A DNA stretch of 64,000 bases, taken from NCBI RefSeq assembly GCF_035582795.1, contig NC_134373.1:13290001-13354000 (forward strand). Reading direction: 5' to 3'. Shown piece after piece: positions 49,640 to 61,600 of this stretch (position 1 is its first letter; each line of letters starts with the position of its first letter). Under the pieces are notes generated by a model that was not told the DNA's origin, searched no databases, and saw nothing but the letters and a program-made list of their open reading frames with translations. Position numbers and translations under genes: made by a program. Origin of the DNA: Mycteria americana (taxonomy: Eukaryota; Chordata; Aves; Ciconiiformes; Ciconiidae).

Positions 49640-52600
49640 TTATACATCTTCATCCTCTTTCTCTAAGAAGTCGGTCAAGGTACTGTCATCTACAGGAATT
49701 GATAAGTATTCCACACCATCAGCTCCCTGAGAACAGACATGCATACACATTCTGTTAACACCAGTGCACACTGCAATGCAAGCCACTAGATAGCACTGCA
49801 ACACTAATGTTTATTTGCAGTCTGGGTAAGAGCTGGCCAGCATTCAGGAGGACTACATTGCTAAAACCCAGGAATATTTCACTAGGGCAACACTGGAAAT
49901 GCACAAATACTGAGAAAAGACAGTATATGAGAAATCTTCTAGTGGGCTGTGCTAGTCTGACACTACACAGCTCCTCAACACTGTGTTCCCATATCTAGTA
50001 CTCCTGTACTGCCTCATTATTAGGACTAGCCTGCATTCTTCCCCTCATGCAAATACAGGTAACTGTTGGAAGCAGACTGGCAGGCTCCAGAGTCCATTAC
50101 TTCTCAAGGTCTTCAGGAAGAAGAGACCTGTAGGTTGCTGAGTAACCAAAGCACACTGCATTTTTACGGCCTCCTATCCATGTAAAGGGTGTTGACAAAT
50201 TGGAGGCATGGAAAGAGCTGCAATTACAGAATTTCAGCCCTTTGCTAGTTCCTAGGTGCTTCAAACAATACAGCCTCACTGTGAGCTGCAGAGTGGTGTC
50301 TTAGGGATACCTAATAGCAAGCAAGCATCTTTTTTGTTTAAGGTGGCTGAATACCCAGAATCATCTTCTTTCCCCAACTCACCCGCTTGGTCCGGATGAG
50401 CTTGTGGTCCCTGAACTCTGTCAGCTGTGCCCTGAGTGTCAGGTCACTGTTCACAAGGAATGCCTCCCGACACTGCTGGTAGAAGTCTTGGAAAGACAGC
50501 CCTGGAGACAAAAAAAGGCAAGAACAAGAAACTGAAGTGGTAAGATTGTCAGATTTTTCCAGGTCTAACAACACATATTATCTCCAGATACAAATCTTGC
50601 TTTGGCTTAGACCACAGTGGCTACAATATCATCATCACTTCTTTCAAGTATACAGCCTAATATTTTAGTAATTCATGGAAAACAGCTGAATTAATGTTCC
50701 AGTCACCCTGTTTGCCTAATGGAATTTTAATAGCACTTTAAGTGCACTTCCCAATATGGTTAATCTCTCTTAATTTCCAACTCCTCTATCTTCCACCTTC
50801 CTTTACCATTAACATGTTATTCATATCCTCTGCAGCACCTGTTAGAGACAGTGACAGAATATTCCACATGTATCCTACAAAGTAGGGACACATCAGAAGT
50901 CACTTAGATAGGAGCAGCATGGGAACAGAATCTCCTGCCTTTCCCTGGTCCTTTAAGTGCTAGTTATGCAAATTCATATTCTTCTTTTATTTTAATTTTT
51001 TAACTCCACAGTCCCCCATGAATGGTCTCAGTTATGTCTAAACATCAAAGCAGACAACAGTAAGAGAAGGTCCTTCAGAACCAGCCAGTTTATTGATTTC
51101 CTGTCAGAGTCAGACACAGTACCACTAGAAAGACAGTCTGCGCCACTGAGTCTCACTGAGCCAACAGTTACAGCACTTCTGTTGCTGGTGATCTGCATAT
51201 CAAAGCCAGTGCCACTGTGACTGGGCTGCCAATGGCAACACCCCAAACAGATGAGAAAAGATGGGTACAGACCTGGATAAGATGGGTTGTCCTTGTTCTC
51301 CAGCTGGTACTGAGCAAGCAGTCTGAATATCCCCCTATGTGAAAAGAGGAGAGGGGAAAGTCAAAAGAAAAAAAAAAAAAACCACAAACCAAACCCAAAA
51401 CCCAAAAAACCCCACCATTAGAAAGTATTAACTCATTTTTCCCTCATGACCAGGACTTTGTGCATGAATCTCGTCACTGGACAAGGCTTGTTATCCAAAC
51501 GCTGTTCATTTAAAGTAACCAATCAGTTGGAACCCAGGTCCTACCATCTTCATCTTGAACATTGTGGTCAGAAAACAGGGATTGCCTCCTGCTAGGTGTA
51601 GACCAGAGTACCCTAGTAAGGACTGGATCCTCAGCAAGTGCTACTATGAAGTATAACAGTGTCTTACCTGGCATTGAGAGTAAGACTGCGCAGGACATGT
51701 GTTAGGGAGCTCAAAGCCAAAGATCCAGATTGTTGTACTAAAAGCGAGTTCTCGTAAGACGTTTCTTCCACATAAGGATTAAATGTGGTTGTTTCATACC
51801 AAAGCCAGTTGTAGAGGCTTAGCTTTGCCTGATCCCACACTAGACAGAGACAAAAGAAAGAGCAGACAGAATTGGGAGATTTAACTTTTCTAAGGTGTTA
51901 AATAAGCAATATGAAAATGTACTTAGTTCTACTGTAGGATTTGAGGAAACAACGTATGCTTGTGAAATGCACAGTACATACATCCAGATACTTGCAGTTC
52001 AACCAAGACAAATTCTCTGCAACAAAACGTTTGCACACATCCCTTTTTCATACCAGCTTCATAGATATACTGTAATCCTTCCAGAGTCAGCAGTATGCAA
52101 AGAATTTCTGGCTGATAAAATTGTTTAGATGCAATGACAGACATAACATCCAATCTCCGTTTCAGTAAGTCCCTAAATCAAAGGGTGGCAGAAGCTTGGG
52201 TCTATTTGTATACTAGATCAGTGACTGGTAGTGCTCAGTATCTTTACAGAGTTTTGGTTCAACACAGCCACAGTCCCAGTCAGGGCTTCTAGCTGCTACC
52301 ACCATACATGCATCACCAGATCTATTTGGCACATCAACAGTAATACATGAGCTTATGAAACATGCTCAGCAGCCCCAAGGTAGAACGCAGATTCTTCTCT
52401 CTTTGCTACATCAGGCCCAAAGGGACTTACTGAGAGGAGCATTGATGTGATCGATAGAGGCAATGAGGTAAATCCTAGGCAGAGAGGATAACTGTGCAAG
52501 GATCTGCTGACTTCTTTCTCCTCTCAACATCTGGCTGTCCAGGTTATGAATGAGGACATAGAGCTCTAAAGATGAATCTGCAAGGTCAGAAAAAACAGCA

Positions 52601-55600
52601 GAGAACCAATCAAAGAAACTGCACACAAAGTCATTTCGCATTCCCAGTCCAGCCTAGGACAAGTCTATTCCATCAGGCTCCATATTCATCACTCCAATAT
52701 CAAATCACTTTCTTTGTACAGCTTACTTTGATCTCTATCCCACACTTGGTGTTTCTGAGCACCTAAAAGGCTTTTTCTCAATTCACTGTATCGCAGTTCT
52801 CATCACAGCAATAGTTCTTTTGCAGTTTAAGCTTTTCTCTTATAACCCACTTTCCACTTGCTCATGGCTTTACCAAGAATTGCCCTTTTAGCTATGACTT
52901 TTAGTCCTGTGATTCAAGGTCATTCAAATGTATTTTAGGATGGAAGCCTAAGCACAGTTTGTTCAGCTGCTTTCGAGTTACATGACTAGGATCCTTAAGC
53001 TCCTCCTCACACAATGAAAATGCATTTTCTATTCAGGGTTGGATCCAAAGCATACTAACTTTATTGGAAATCTTTCCCACTGAGTCCTCAAAGGAAGTTA
53101 CAAAGACTTAGCTTGGATAACGCAAACGGTAGATGTTAAAATTTCCAGCTAGCTTGTTGCTGCTGTACTTATCCCTGGGAACAGCTATTTCCTGAGTCCA
53201 GAAACAATTCTGGAACAGTAGCCAGTTTTTGTGCAAATGAATACATACTTGGCTGCCAATGGAAACCAAAGGTTCCTCAGACTCCCAGTCAGATCGGCTA
53301 TAGCATACTACACAAGACTGATTTATGTAGATTCAGTTGGGTACCACCTGAAGTCAGTCTTTTTCACTTAGTGCCACCAGAAATAGTCATAAGGTAATGA
53401 TGGAAAACAGAACGTAAACACTTAAACACCAATGCCATGCACCATTAAGATTCCATGGCAGTTTGTGTACGTATACACAAGCAGTAAGATGGACATTCAA
53501 AAAGAATTCAGCATGCATTCTGTGTGGCAATACCTGTTTAATTTTGCTTTTGAACCCTATTCTAACCTGCTTGTTTGACACCGCTGTCCTTTATTTCATC
53601 TTAATGTCAGTATTTGCATATATTAAATTTAAATGACCATTCCACTAAACCATGTACATTTAAGCCTTAATCCAGCCTATACTGAAATTTATGGAAAGAC
53701 CCTCAGGCCATGATTTTCCAGAGGAGCTCAAAGGACTTCATATCTGTCAGCAACTGTCATTCCAAATTGTTTGTGAGTTCTTCGTTCTGTTGATTTCAGT
53801 GAGGTTTATATCAGGTCCTTAAGCAGCCACTTAAGAACCATCTTCCCTCATGTAGCTGGAGTTTACCTATCCTGTCTTCCACCAGGAAACATGTGGCTAC
53901 AGAAACACCATGTAAATAATGCACATAGACACTGTGCTAAATGCAAGAGAAATGAGCATTTGTTCGCCAAAGGGTTGAGGAGCCTCTGCCTTGTTAGAAC
54001 ACTTGTGCCTCCCTCCTTTCCTTTCTAGAGAACTTAGTGTGTGAAACACTGACTGAGGTAACAGCTTGGGATCATGTACACATATATTCCTGGTGCATGT
54101 ATGTTTTCATATATGTGGCATAAATTACAAGCAAGAAAGTACACTAGCTACAATAAACTAAGAAACTGTAATTGCACATATGAAAACTGTGAGGAAAGAA
54201 AACGTCCAGGCTCTCCTAACAGTAAGTGGACTCTTAACATTTTTATGTATGAATTTAGTCATTTTACCTTCTTTAAACCTTTTAATGATGAATTCAAGTT
54301 GGTCAAGGGGGCTGCGGAAGGTCCCTATATGGTCCAGTACCTCCTCTGTGATGGAGTTGAGAATCTGAAAAAGAAAATAGCAGTCCCTTCTGAAGGGCTC
54401 TGGCACTGAAGGACCTAGTGCAGAAAATCTGAAACTGAGCCCTGGACTGTCATGGGGATTTTACCATCAAATCCCCAAAACAGTCAACATAAACCAAAAA
54501 TTTCTACACCTTTTCAAAACAGTGACATAAAATAAGGTTTTACACTGATGAGTATCTATTAATGATGGGAATTACTGCAATTCCTTGGAAAACGCATGGG
54601 CTAATTTCTTTAAACTCTTAGGAGAGAGATAGGAACTGCTCTTCATTCAAGAGTCTGCTGCTATAGGATGCAGCAGGTTTGCTTAACATTTTACATCAAA
54701 AGACTTTAGAGGTATCTGTAACACAGGATGATTAGGTAAACCCATAGGCTTTTCCCACACTTACAGATCTCACAGTGATGCTAGGGAAGTATCCATTAAC
54801 CACAAGGTGAACAGAATCCTGGAGCACAGAGGTACGAAACTTCTCTAACAAATCGTGCTTTGAGCCCAGTCCATAAAGCACGATATTGAAACCCAAGCTG
54901 CAGAAAAGGGAGCAAATACACTGAATCAAAAAAGTACAAGTCCCTTTTTAGGTTCATACATTCATTAAGCAAAATGACCCACTGCAATCTTGCCTCTAAA
55001 AATTTAATGTTTCATCAACTCCAGGCTTACCAGGCAACTCCAGCTCACAGCTGACAAATAAGGTTAGCTGCAAGAAATCTGAAATGTGGCATGTACATCC
55101 TAGTAAAAGAAGTGTTTTAGCAGCCTGGAGGCCTACAAATTTAGCAAAACATCTATGGAAGAAAATGGTATTGTCCAAGAATATGAGACCAGATCTGCAA
55201 CTTCAGATAACGAATAGTAAACAGCATTCACATTCACCACCTCACCGGTGATTATATTAAATGTTTACCATGGGTCACAGCAATTACAAGAAGAAAAGCA
55301 AGCCTTCATAGTGTTTTTCTACTCTGATCCGCAGGCACAATTTCAAAGCAAAATTAAACGATTCTCATATCTCTTTCTTATCCTAATTGTTCCACAGAGA
55401 AAGAGGCAGGAAAGCATAAAGAGAACACGGTAGGGAATCACAGAACTTTGTTTATTTTTGAAAAGCAGGAAAAGCATCATCTTGACAAGAAAGCACTCAA
55501 ATAGCATTGGGCAAAGGTAAGGTGTTCAACAACTGTCACTGATTTCAGTATCATCGATGGATTTGTTCCTTCTAGCCTGCCACATACATCTCTAACTATT

Positions 55601-58600
55601 TGCCCAGAGCACTGAGGCACAGAGAACTCCTCCTCTTGCAACTCTCCAGCTTTCAAAGCTAATGTCTTTTTCGTATGCTCTATCATTCCCCATGGACCAC
55701 AAATTTCTTTATACTTCACTCCCTTGCAAAGCTTCCAAGGGACTTTCTCCTCACCAACATCTGCTCCTGCCTCAACACTTAACTTCAGAGCTGGTGGCCT
55801 GCCTCCTCTAAGGCGCTTCAGAGTCTTACAGCTTTCTATAGTTCCCCATTTGCTTTCCTGGATGCTTACTCTTTTCTCCTTCTGATGAAGATACACACAA
55901 ACCCAGATAAAATTTATACTGCTGTCCTGGTTTCAGCTGGGATAGAGTTAATTTTCTTCCTAGTAGCTGGTATAGTAGTGTGGTTTGGATTTAGGATGAG
56001 AATAATGCTGATAACACACTGGTGTTTTAGTTGTTGCTAAGTAGTGCTTCCACTAGTCAAGGACTTTTCAGCTTCCCATGCTCTTCCAGATGCACAAGAA
56101 GCTGGGAGGGGCACAGCCAGGACAGCTGACCCAAACTGGCCAAAGGGCTATTCCATACCACATGACATCATGCTCAGTATATAAACTTGGGGGAGTTGGC
56201 CGGGGAGCAGCGATCGCTGCTCGGGGACAGGCTGGGCATCAGTCAGTGGGTGGTGAGCAACTGCATTGTGCATCACTTGTTTTGTATAGTCTTTTATCAT
56301 TATTTTATCTTCCTCTGCTGTCCTATTAAACTGTCTTTATCTCAATTCACAGGTTTTACTGGTTTTTTTTTTCCCTGATTCTCTCCCCCATCCCACTGGG
56401 GGGTGTGTGTGTGTGTGTGTGAGCAAGCAGCTGTGTGGTACTTAGTTGCCAACTGGGGTTAAACCACAACAACTGCTAATGTTTCCAGCAGCATTAAGGT
56501 TTCTTCATGCCTAGATCATTAGGTATCATAGGCATTCAAAGTTAACTAGTACACCACTGGGGACAGCCACATACTGAAGAAATTGGTGGTGGGCTACTCA
56601 CTACCAACTATGCTGCTGTAAGCAAAACGGATTGTTCACAAAGGACACTTTCTCATCATTCATGTTCCCTGTTTGTGAATGCTCTCTAGCTTGGTTTACA
56701 GAGGCAGAGACAAACTAGCCAGGCAGAATGCAACCTTACTTAACTTCAGGCATTCAGCTGAAAGAGTTAAGTCAGATATGATTTGGTCTACAGGAAATGT
56801 ACTAAATTAATGTCACCTAATTTTAAATTTAAGCAATCAGTCAAAGAAAAAAATTTGCTCCTTAACTCATCCACATGATGTTGTTGACATGAGGGTAAGT
56901 TTACTGGCAGTGCCTATTTACTAGGCTTCTTCAGTGATTCTCACTGGATACTTACTGTAATTGCAGCATCCACTTGGAAAACAGGGATTCGTGTTGCTGG
57001 TTTAGCTCTTTAATTTCAGCAGCATAGGCAAGGGGAGCTTTTTTCAAAAGGTCATGCAGTGTTTGCTGTGTTGAGAAAGAGATAAGACAACAGTCATTCA
57101 AAGCTGAGAAAAACCAAGACATGTATCTGGAGTCCTTACAAATACCCCTCTAGTATGCTTTCCAGCTAAGGAGCAGAATAGTTTTCACTGACAGTGCATT
57201 CAAATCGTGGGTTTTTTTCCATGAAGACCCCTCTAAGCACAGTTTTGTTACTGGAGAAACAAAGCAGAGATTAAGGAATCCCATAATATGGGATTAAGGA
57301 ATCTTATTATGGGAAATGGCAGCCAGACTAGGACTAGAACTGATCTTGCACTGTGTTTTATCTCTTCCTGCTGAGCATGGGAAAACTGCTACTGAAATAA
57401 TGGATACACTCAGAGCTTACACAGCACCAAGCACTGTACCAGGAAGATACTAACATCACAACCCCGCTCACAGGAGCAAGGGCTCTAATCAACATGCTTA
57501 GCAATGGTTCATGTGTTTGTCACTACAAGAGAATGCTCACAAACATCATCTTAAAAAAGAAATACAGCAGGAAATCATTTGCAGCTGACAGCTAAATGTA
57601 GAAAAAGTATCATTCCAAAAGCATCAAGAATCAAAGGATTAATTCAGCTTTAAAGATATGCTGCGATGTTGATGTTTAAACAGCACAGTAGCATGACAAA
57701 TGGCATCAAATCTACATTGGCCTCCCTTTCTCTTCAATTTTAACAGCTTTGCTTTCCAATCCCTTGCAGTAGAAGACAGTTTACTCTGGAAAGAACACAA
57801 AGACAGCTGCAACGTATCAGACAAACATAAAGCACTGAGAGACAGAACTGTTAAGCCTTCAATTTCTTTGGAGCTAGCAGTAGATTTAATACTGAAAGCC
57901 TTGATTTCCTTCCAGAGCTGTTATGAAAGAACTTGTTAAGAATCCAGATGTTTCTCTGGGTACAAATTCCAGACAACAGCAGGCATCAGGCAATCTGCAT
58001 ATATGCCATCTTTTAAAACACAGATGGGTGCAAAAAGCAGCCATAGACACGAGAGCTCCAAGTATTTTACATGCTTCCCTGGCACCTGTTCTTGTGTACC
58101 TGTCTCTGTAGGGTGCAACTGCTTGCTTTGAACTGTCTAGTAGAAGTGGCATATGGAAAAAAAATACAGTAATTCACTCACCACAATTAGACTGTTCCTG
58201 TCTCTTAGGAACTGGAAGGGGACAAAGTGCATTTCACAAACTAGGTGACAACATTTAGAGCTGTCCCAGTCCTACACATGGCTTGACCCAGTAGTGCTCA
58301 GATCAAAAGGGCTCTCTCCATTTCCTCTACACATAAACAGTCAAGACAGCTTGTAATTCCCCTAAGCATTTCATTGACAAAAACGTGGTTTTGGTGATAA
58401 TTTTTAAGGCAGGTCTCTACAACTCTGCTTCTCCCTCTTCTCCTCCCCCCTCTTCTCCTCCCCCAAAAGCAAACTTTAACCTGTTGTGGTAACTGCAGCT
58501 TTCAACTATCTGCTCACCTGATAGTGCCTTCTCCCTGCATTTTCCCTATTATCCCAGGTTCAAACAACTGGGCACTGTGCCTGCTCAGAGCAGCAGCAGA

Positions 58601-61600
58601 AGACATAAAGCTTAAAATGCTACCTAAATCAGCGTTATTACCGAGAATGTAATCAGCAAAAATAAAGTGAAAATAGCAACATCAGGAAATTTTGATGGTG
58701 AAATCCTCATCAAAGAAACCAAAAGCCCCGAGAGTTGTGCGATTCACTATGAAGCGTACCTGATTCAATCTTTTTTTCCGCAACTTCTGCAGTGTTCGGT
58801 CTGAAGTGAGCACTTTGGAACTACTGTGAGCTTCAAAGTATTCCTCCACCAGGTTGCTCTAAAAAGGGACAGCAAGATCAGCCACACTCCTCCTGCTATC
58901 AAGTTACCCCTCTCCCTTTGCACCCACAAACATGTCTGAAGATGGCCAATATGAGACATAGAGCAAGGATGAATAGAAAGCCAGAACATGTTTGCAAAAA
59001 TGGCTTCTACAGTAGCATTCTGCCAAAGCTAACCTAGTCAGATGGTTCTTTCCTGAAGACAGAGACAGAAAACAGATTCTGAGAGAGCACAACATAGCAA
59101 TAATTCTAAGAGGGTGTGGGGATCCCTGGTGCTGGAAGGAAATCAGAAAACAAAGCTGAACACCAAGCCAGAAAGTAATGTTGTCCTTCTTTTGGTGCTA
59201 TAGGAGTCAATTTCTTCATCCTTTCTCAGTACAAGGTCTCCTGCTTCGTGGACATCTTAGAACTTCTCCTTCTGGAGCTGCTGAGGATACAGACTAGATT
59301 AGCCCACAGGCTCACATGCCTGTCCAGCAAGGATTGCTCAGAAGCACAGCAAAAGCCAGCCCAGCTCATTTGGTTTGAAATGAGTCTAGCAGTTCTTCCC
59401 CCCAGTTAGGTGTGGTCACTGACAGCTTATTGTCACTAAACATCCCTTCATGCTTGCTAGCTCAGGGGTGTATTTTCTGCACACTCACCATCTTGTCCTC
59501 CTTAATTTTTTTGGCTAGGATGTTTCTGGGAAGTGGCGTAGATGCAGCCTTAGTTTTTGCTGGGGTCTTTCGACCTGATAAAACAGTGCTGACTTCTTTC
59601 TGATCTTCCTCATCCTCCTCCTCTGAGCAGGAAGCAGAATACTCACTCTCACTTTCTAAATAGGGATCTGGAGCTAGAGCATAGATTTAAGGTTAAAAGC
59701 TAGCAACAACTTCTTACACAGAACACATTTTGTACCACCTCGCTCTCTCACATACATTCTCTAGGTGTTTTTCAAGCATATGATTCTTAAATATATTTCA
59801 CAGAAAAGTAAAATCAATGCTTAAGAGGACTGCAAATACACATAGCCATTTCTTTCCCAGTTCTAGGCTCACAAATTATTGTTTAGTAAAGCTTGCTCCT
59901 TGATACCAACTAAGGAGCATAATCCTACCATAAAAAGTGACTAAAAATGGACAATGGAATTCCCTATTTCTCTTAGCATCTCTACATCAGTTTTCCCAAA
60001 TGCCAGTCATGCAAGCTGAGTATCTTATGGGTCACACCCTGCAAAAAAGGTTTTGTAAAAGACCTCTGTTAGTAATGTTGATTGAAGAGCACAGATGCAA
60101 TCTGCCTCAGTCTTGGTCTCTCAACACAAAAGCAGAAATAGAACATGAAACGCCATGTGCTAAACTCTCCTCTGCATTCATTCTGAGCACACATAGCCAA
60201 CCAGTTATTGGAAATACTTTACCATGAACGTCCCAGCCATCATCAAAAAGTTTTATGACTTGGTTCAAGCAATTGTGCCAGACTTAAGTGTCCGCATAGG
60301 TCAGATTACTGAGAGTTTTATCTCTTCTGATCATGTTACTGATTGGTGCTTCTAATCCTCCCACCCCTTACCTAAGTAGCAACCTGTAGTAGGGAAAAGG
60401 TCTACACAGATTTCCTTAAGGACATTTCTACATGCTCTGCAGGATGAATCACATTGCTTCAGTCAGACTGCTACTACAGGCAGAAGCCCACCAGAAGAAA
60501 CACTCTCCTCTGAACACAGTGCCTCAGTGACCGCGGGAGCTGACTGCAAAGGTTGATCTTTACCTGCTAGCCTCTTTCTGAGTCTGTAAGGTGTGGTAGA
60601 CAGAAATTCTTTCTTTTTACTCTGTAACAGCAAAGAAAAAACATGCGTTAGAAGAAGAAACATATACGTCCTCAAAACAGCCCTCTGTCAAGCAAAGAGT
60701 AGAATCAGGTTACATTTCCAAGCTATTTCAACCCACAAGAAACTGGGAAAGCAGAGGCAATAAGTATGGAGAGTTCTTGTTTTGCCATTCAGAGCTACAG
60801 GGGGGCAGGATCAGGTTCCAAAAGGGGCTTAATTCTTTCAACTAGTGTCCCAAGACGGAGGGTAGAAAACCATGAAATCTCCAACCAAGATGCCAATCTT
60901 GGCCCTTCAGGAAGAGTCAAACCGAAGTAATGACAAACTGGACATGCTTTGGCTCCCCAGAGCAGTCATCTTCCACATCACACTGTCTGCTCAAAGTCAT
61001 TTCAAAGTCCACTATGAAAACAACTACCAGAATGGCAGAAGACCACTCAGAATACTAAGCCCAGAAGAAGTACAGCAACAGGAACCCAAGCTGCCTGGGC
61101 TCATCAAGTTGTAGTGGCACATCTTCCTTACATATGTGTAAGGCAGACGCCTGACTTGGTCACCAGATCAAGTCTGCAATACTTAGGAAAGACTTTTGTT
61201 AATCTCGTCAAACTGGATGCGAAATCATCAAGGAGTGAACATGGCATCCCAAAACAGCATCTCTTACAGGCATATCTCATCCTGGAACCTTATACCGGAA
61301 AAGCTGTGCACACATTTCTAGTATGATGCTATACCATTTTAGAAAGCCAACTGTTTCACAGCACTCTCTTTATAACCACCACAACTGGCAGTTCAGGACT
61401 GTACCTCTCTGTAGCATCACAAAAGATGACATCAACTTACATCCCCCCCGTTATCACAATTTATTTTTTGTAAACCAATGCTAAAGTAAGAAACTGAACA
61501 GCACCACAGTTCTTGAATTCCTGTTCTAACAGCACTCTTTACAATTAAGGCTGTTTCTTCCTTTGATGAGAAACTGGAAAGCTATGAGTTTAACTGCGTA

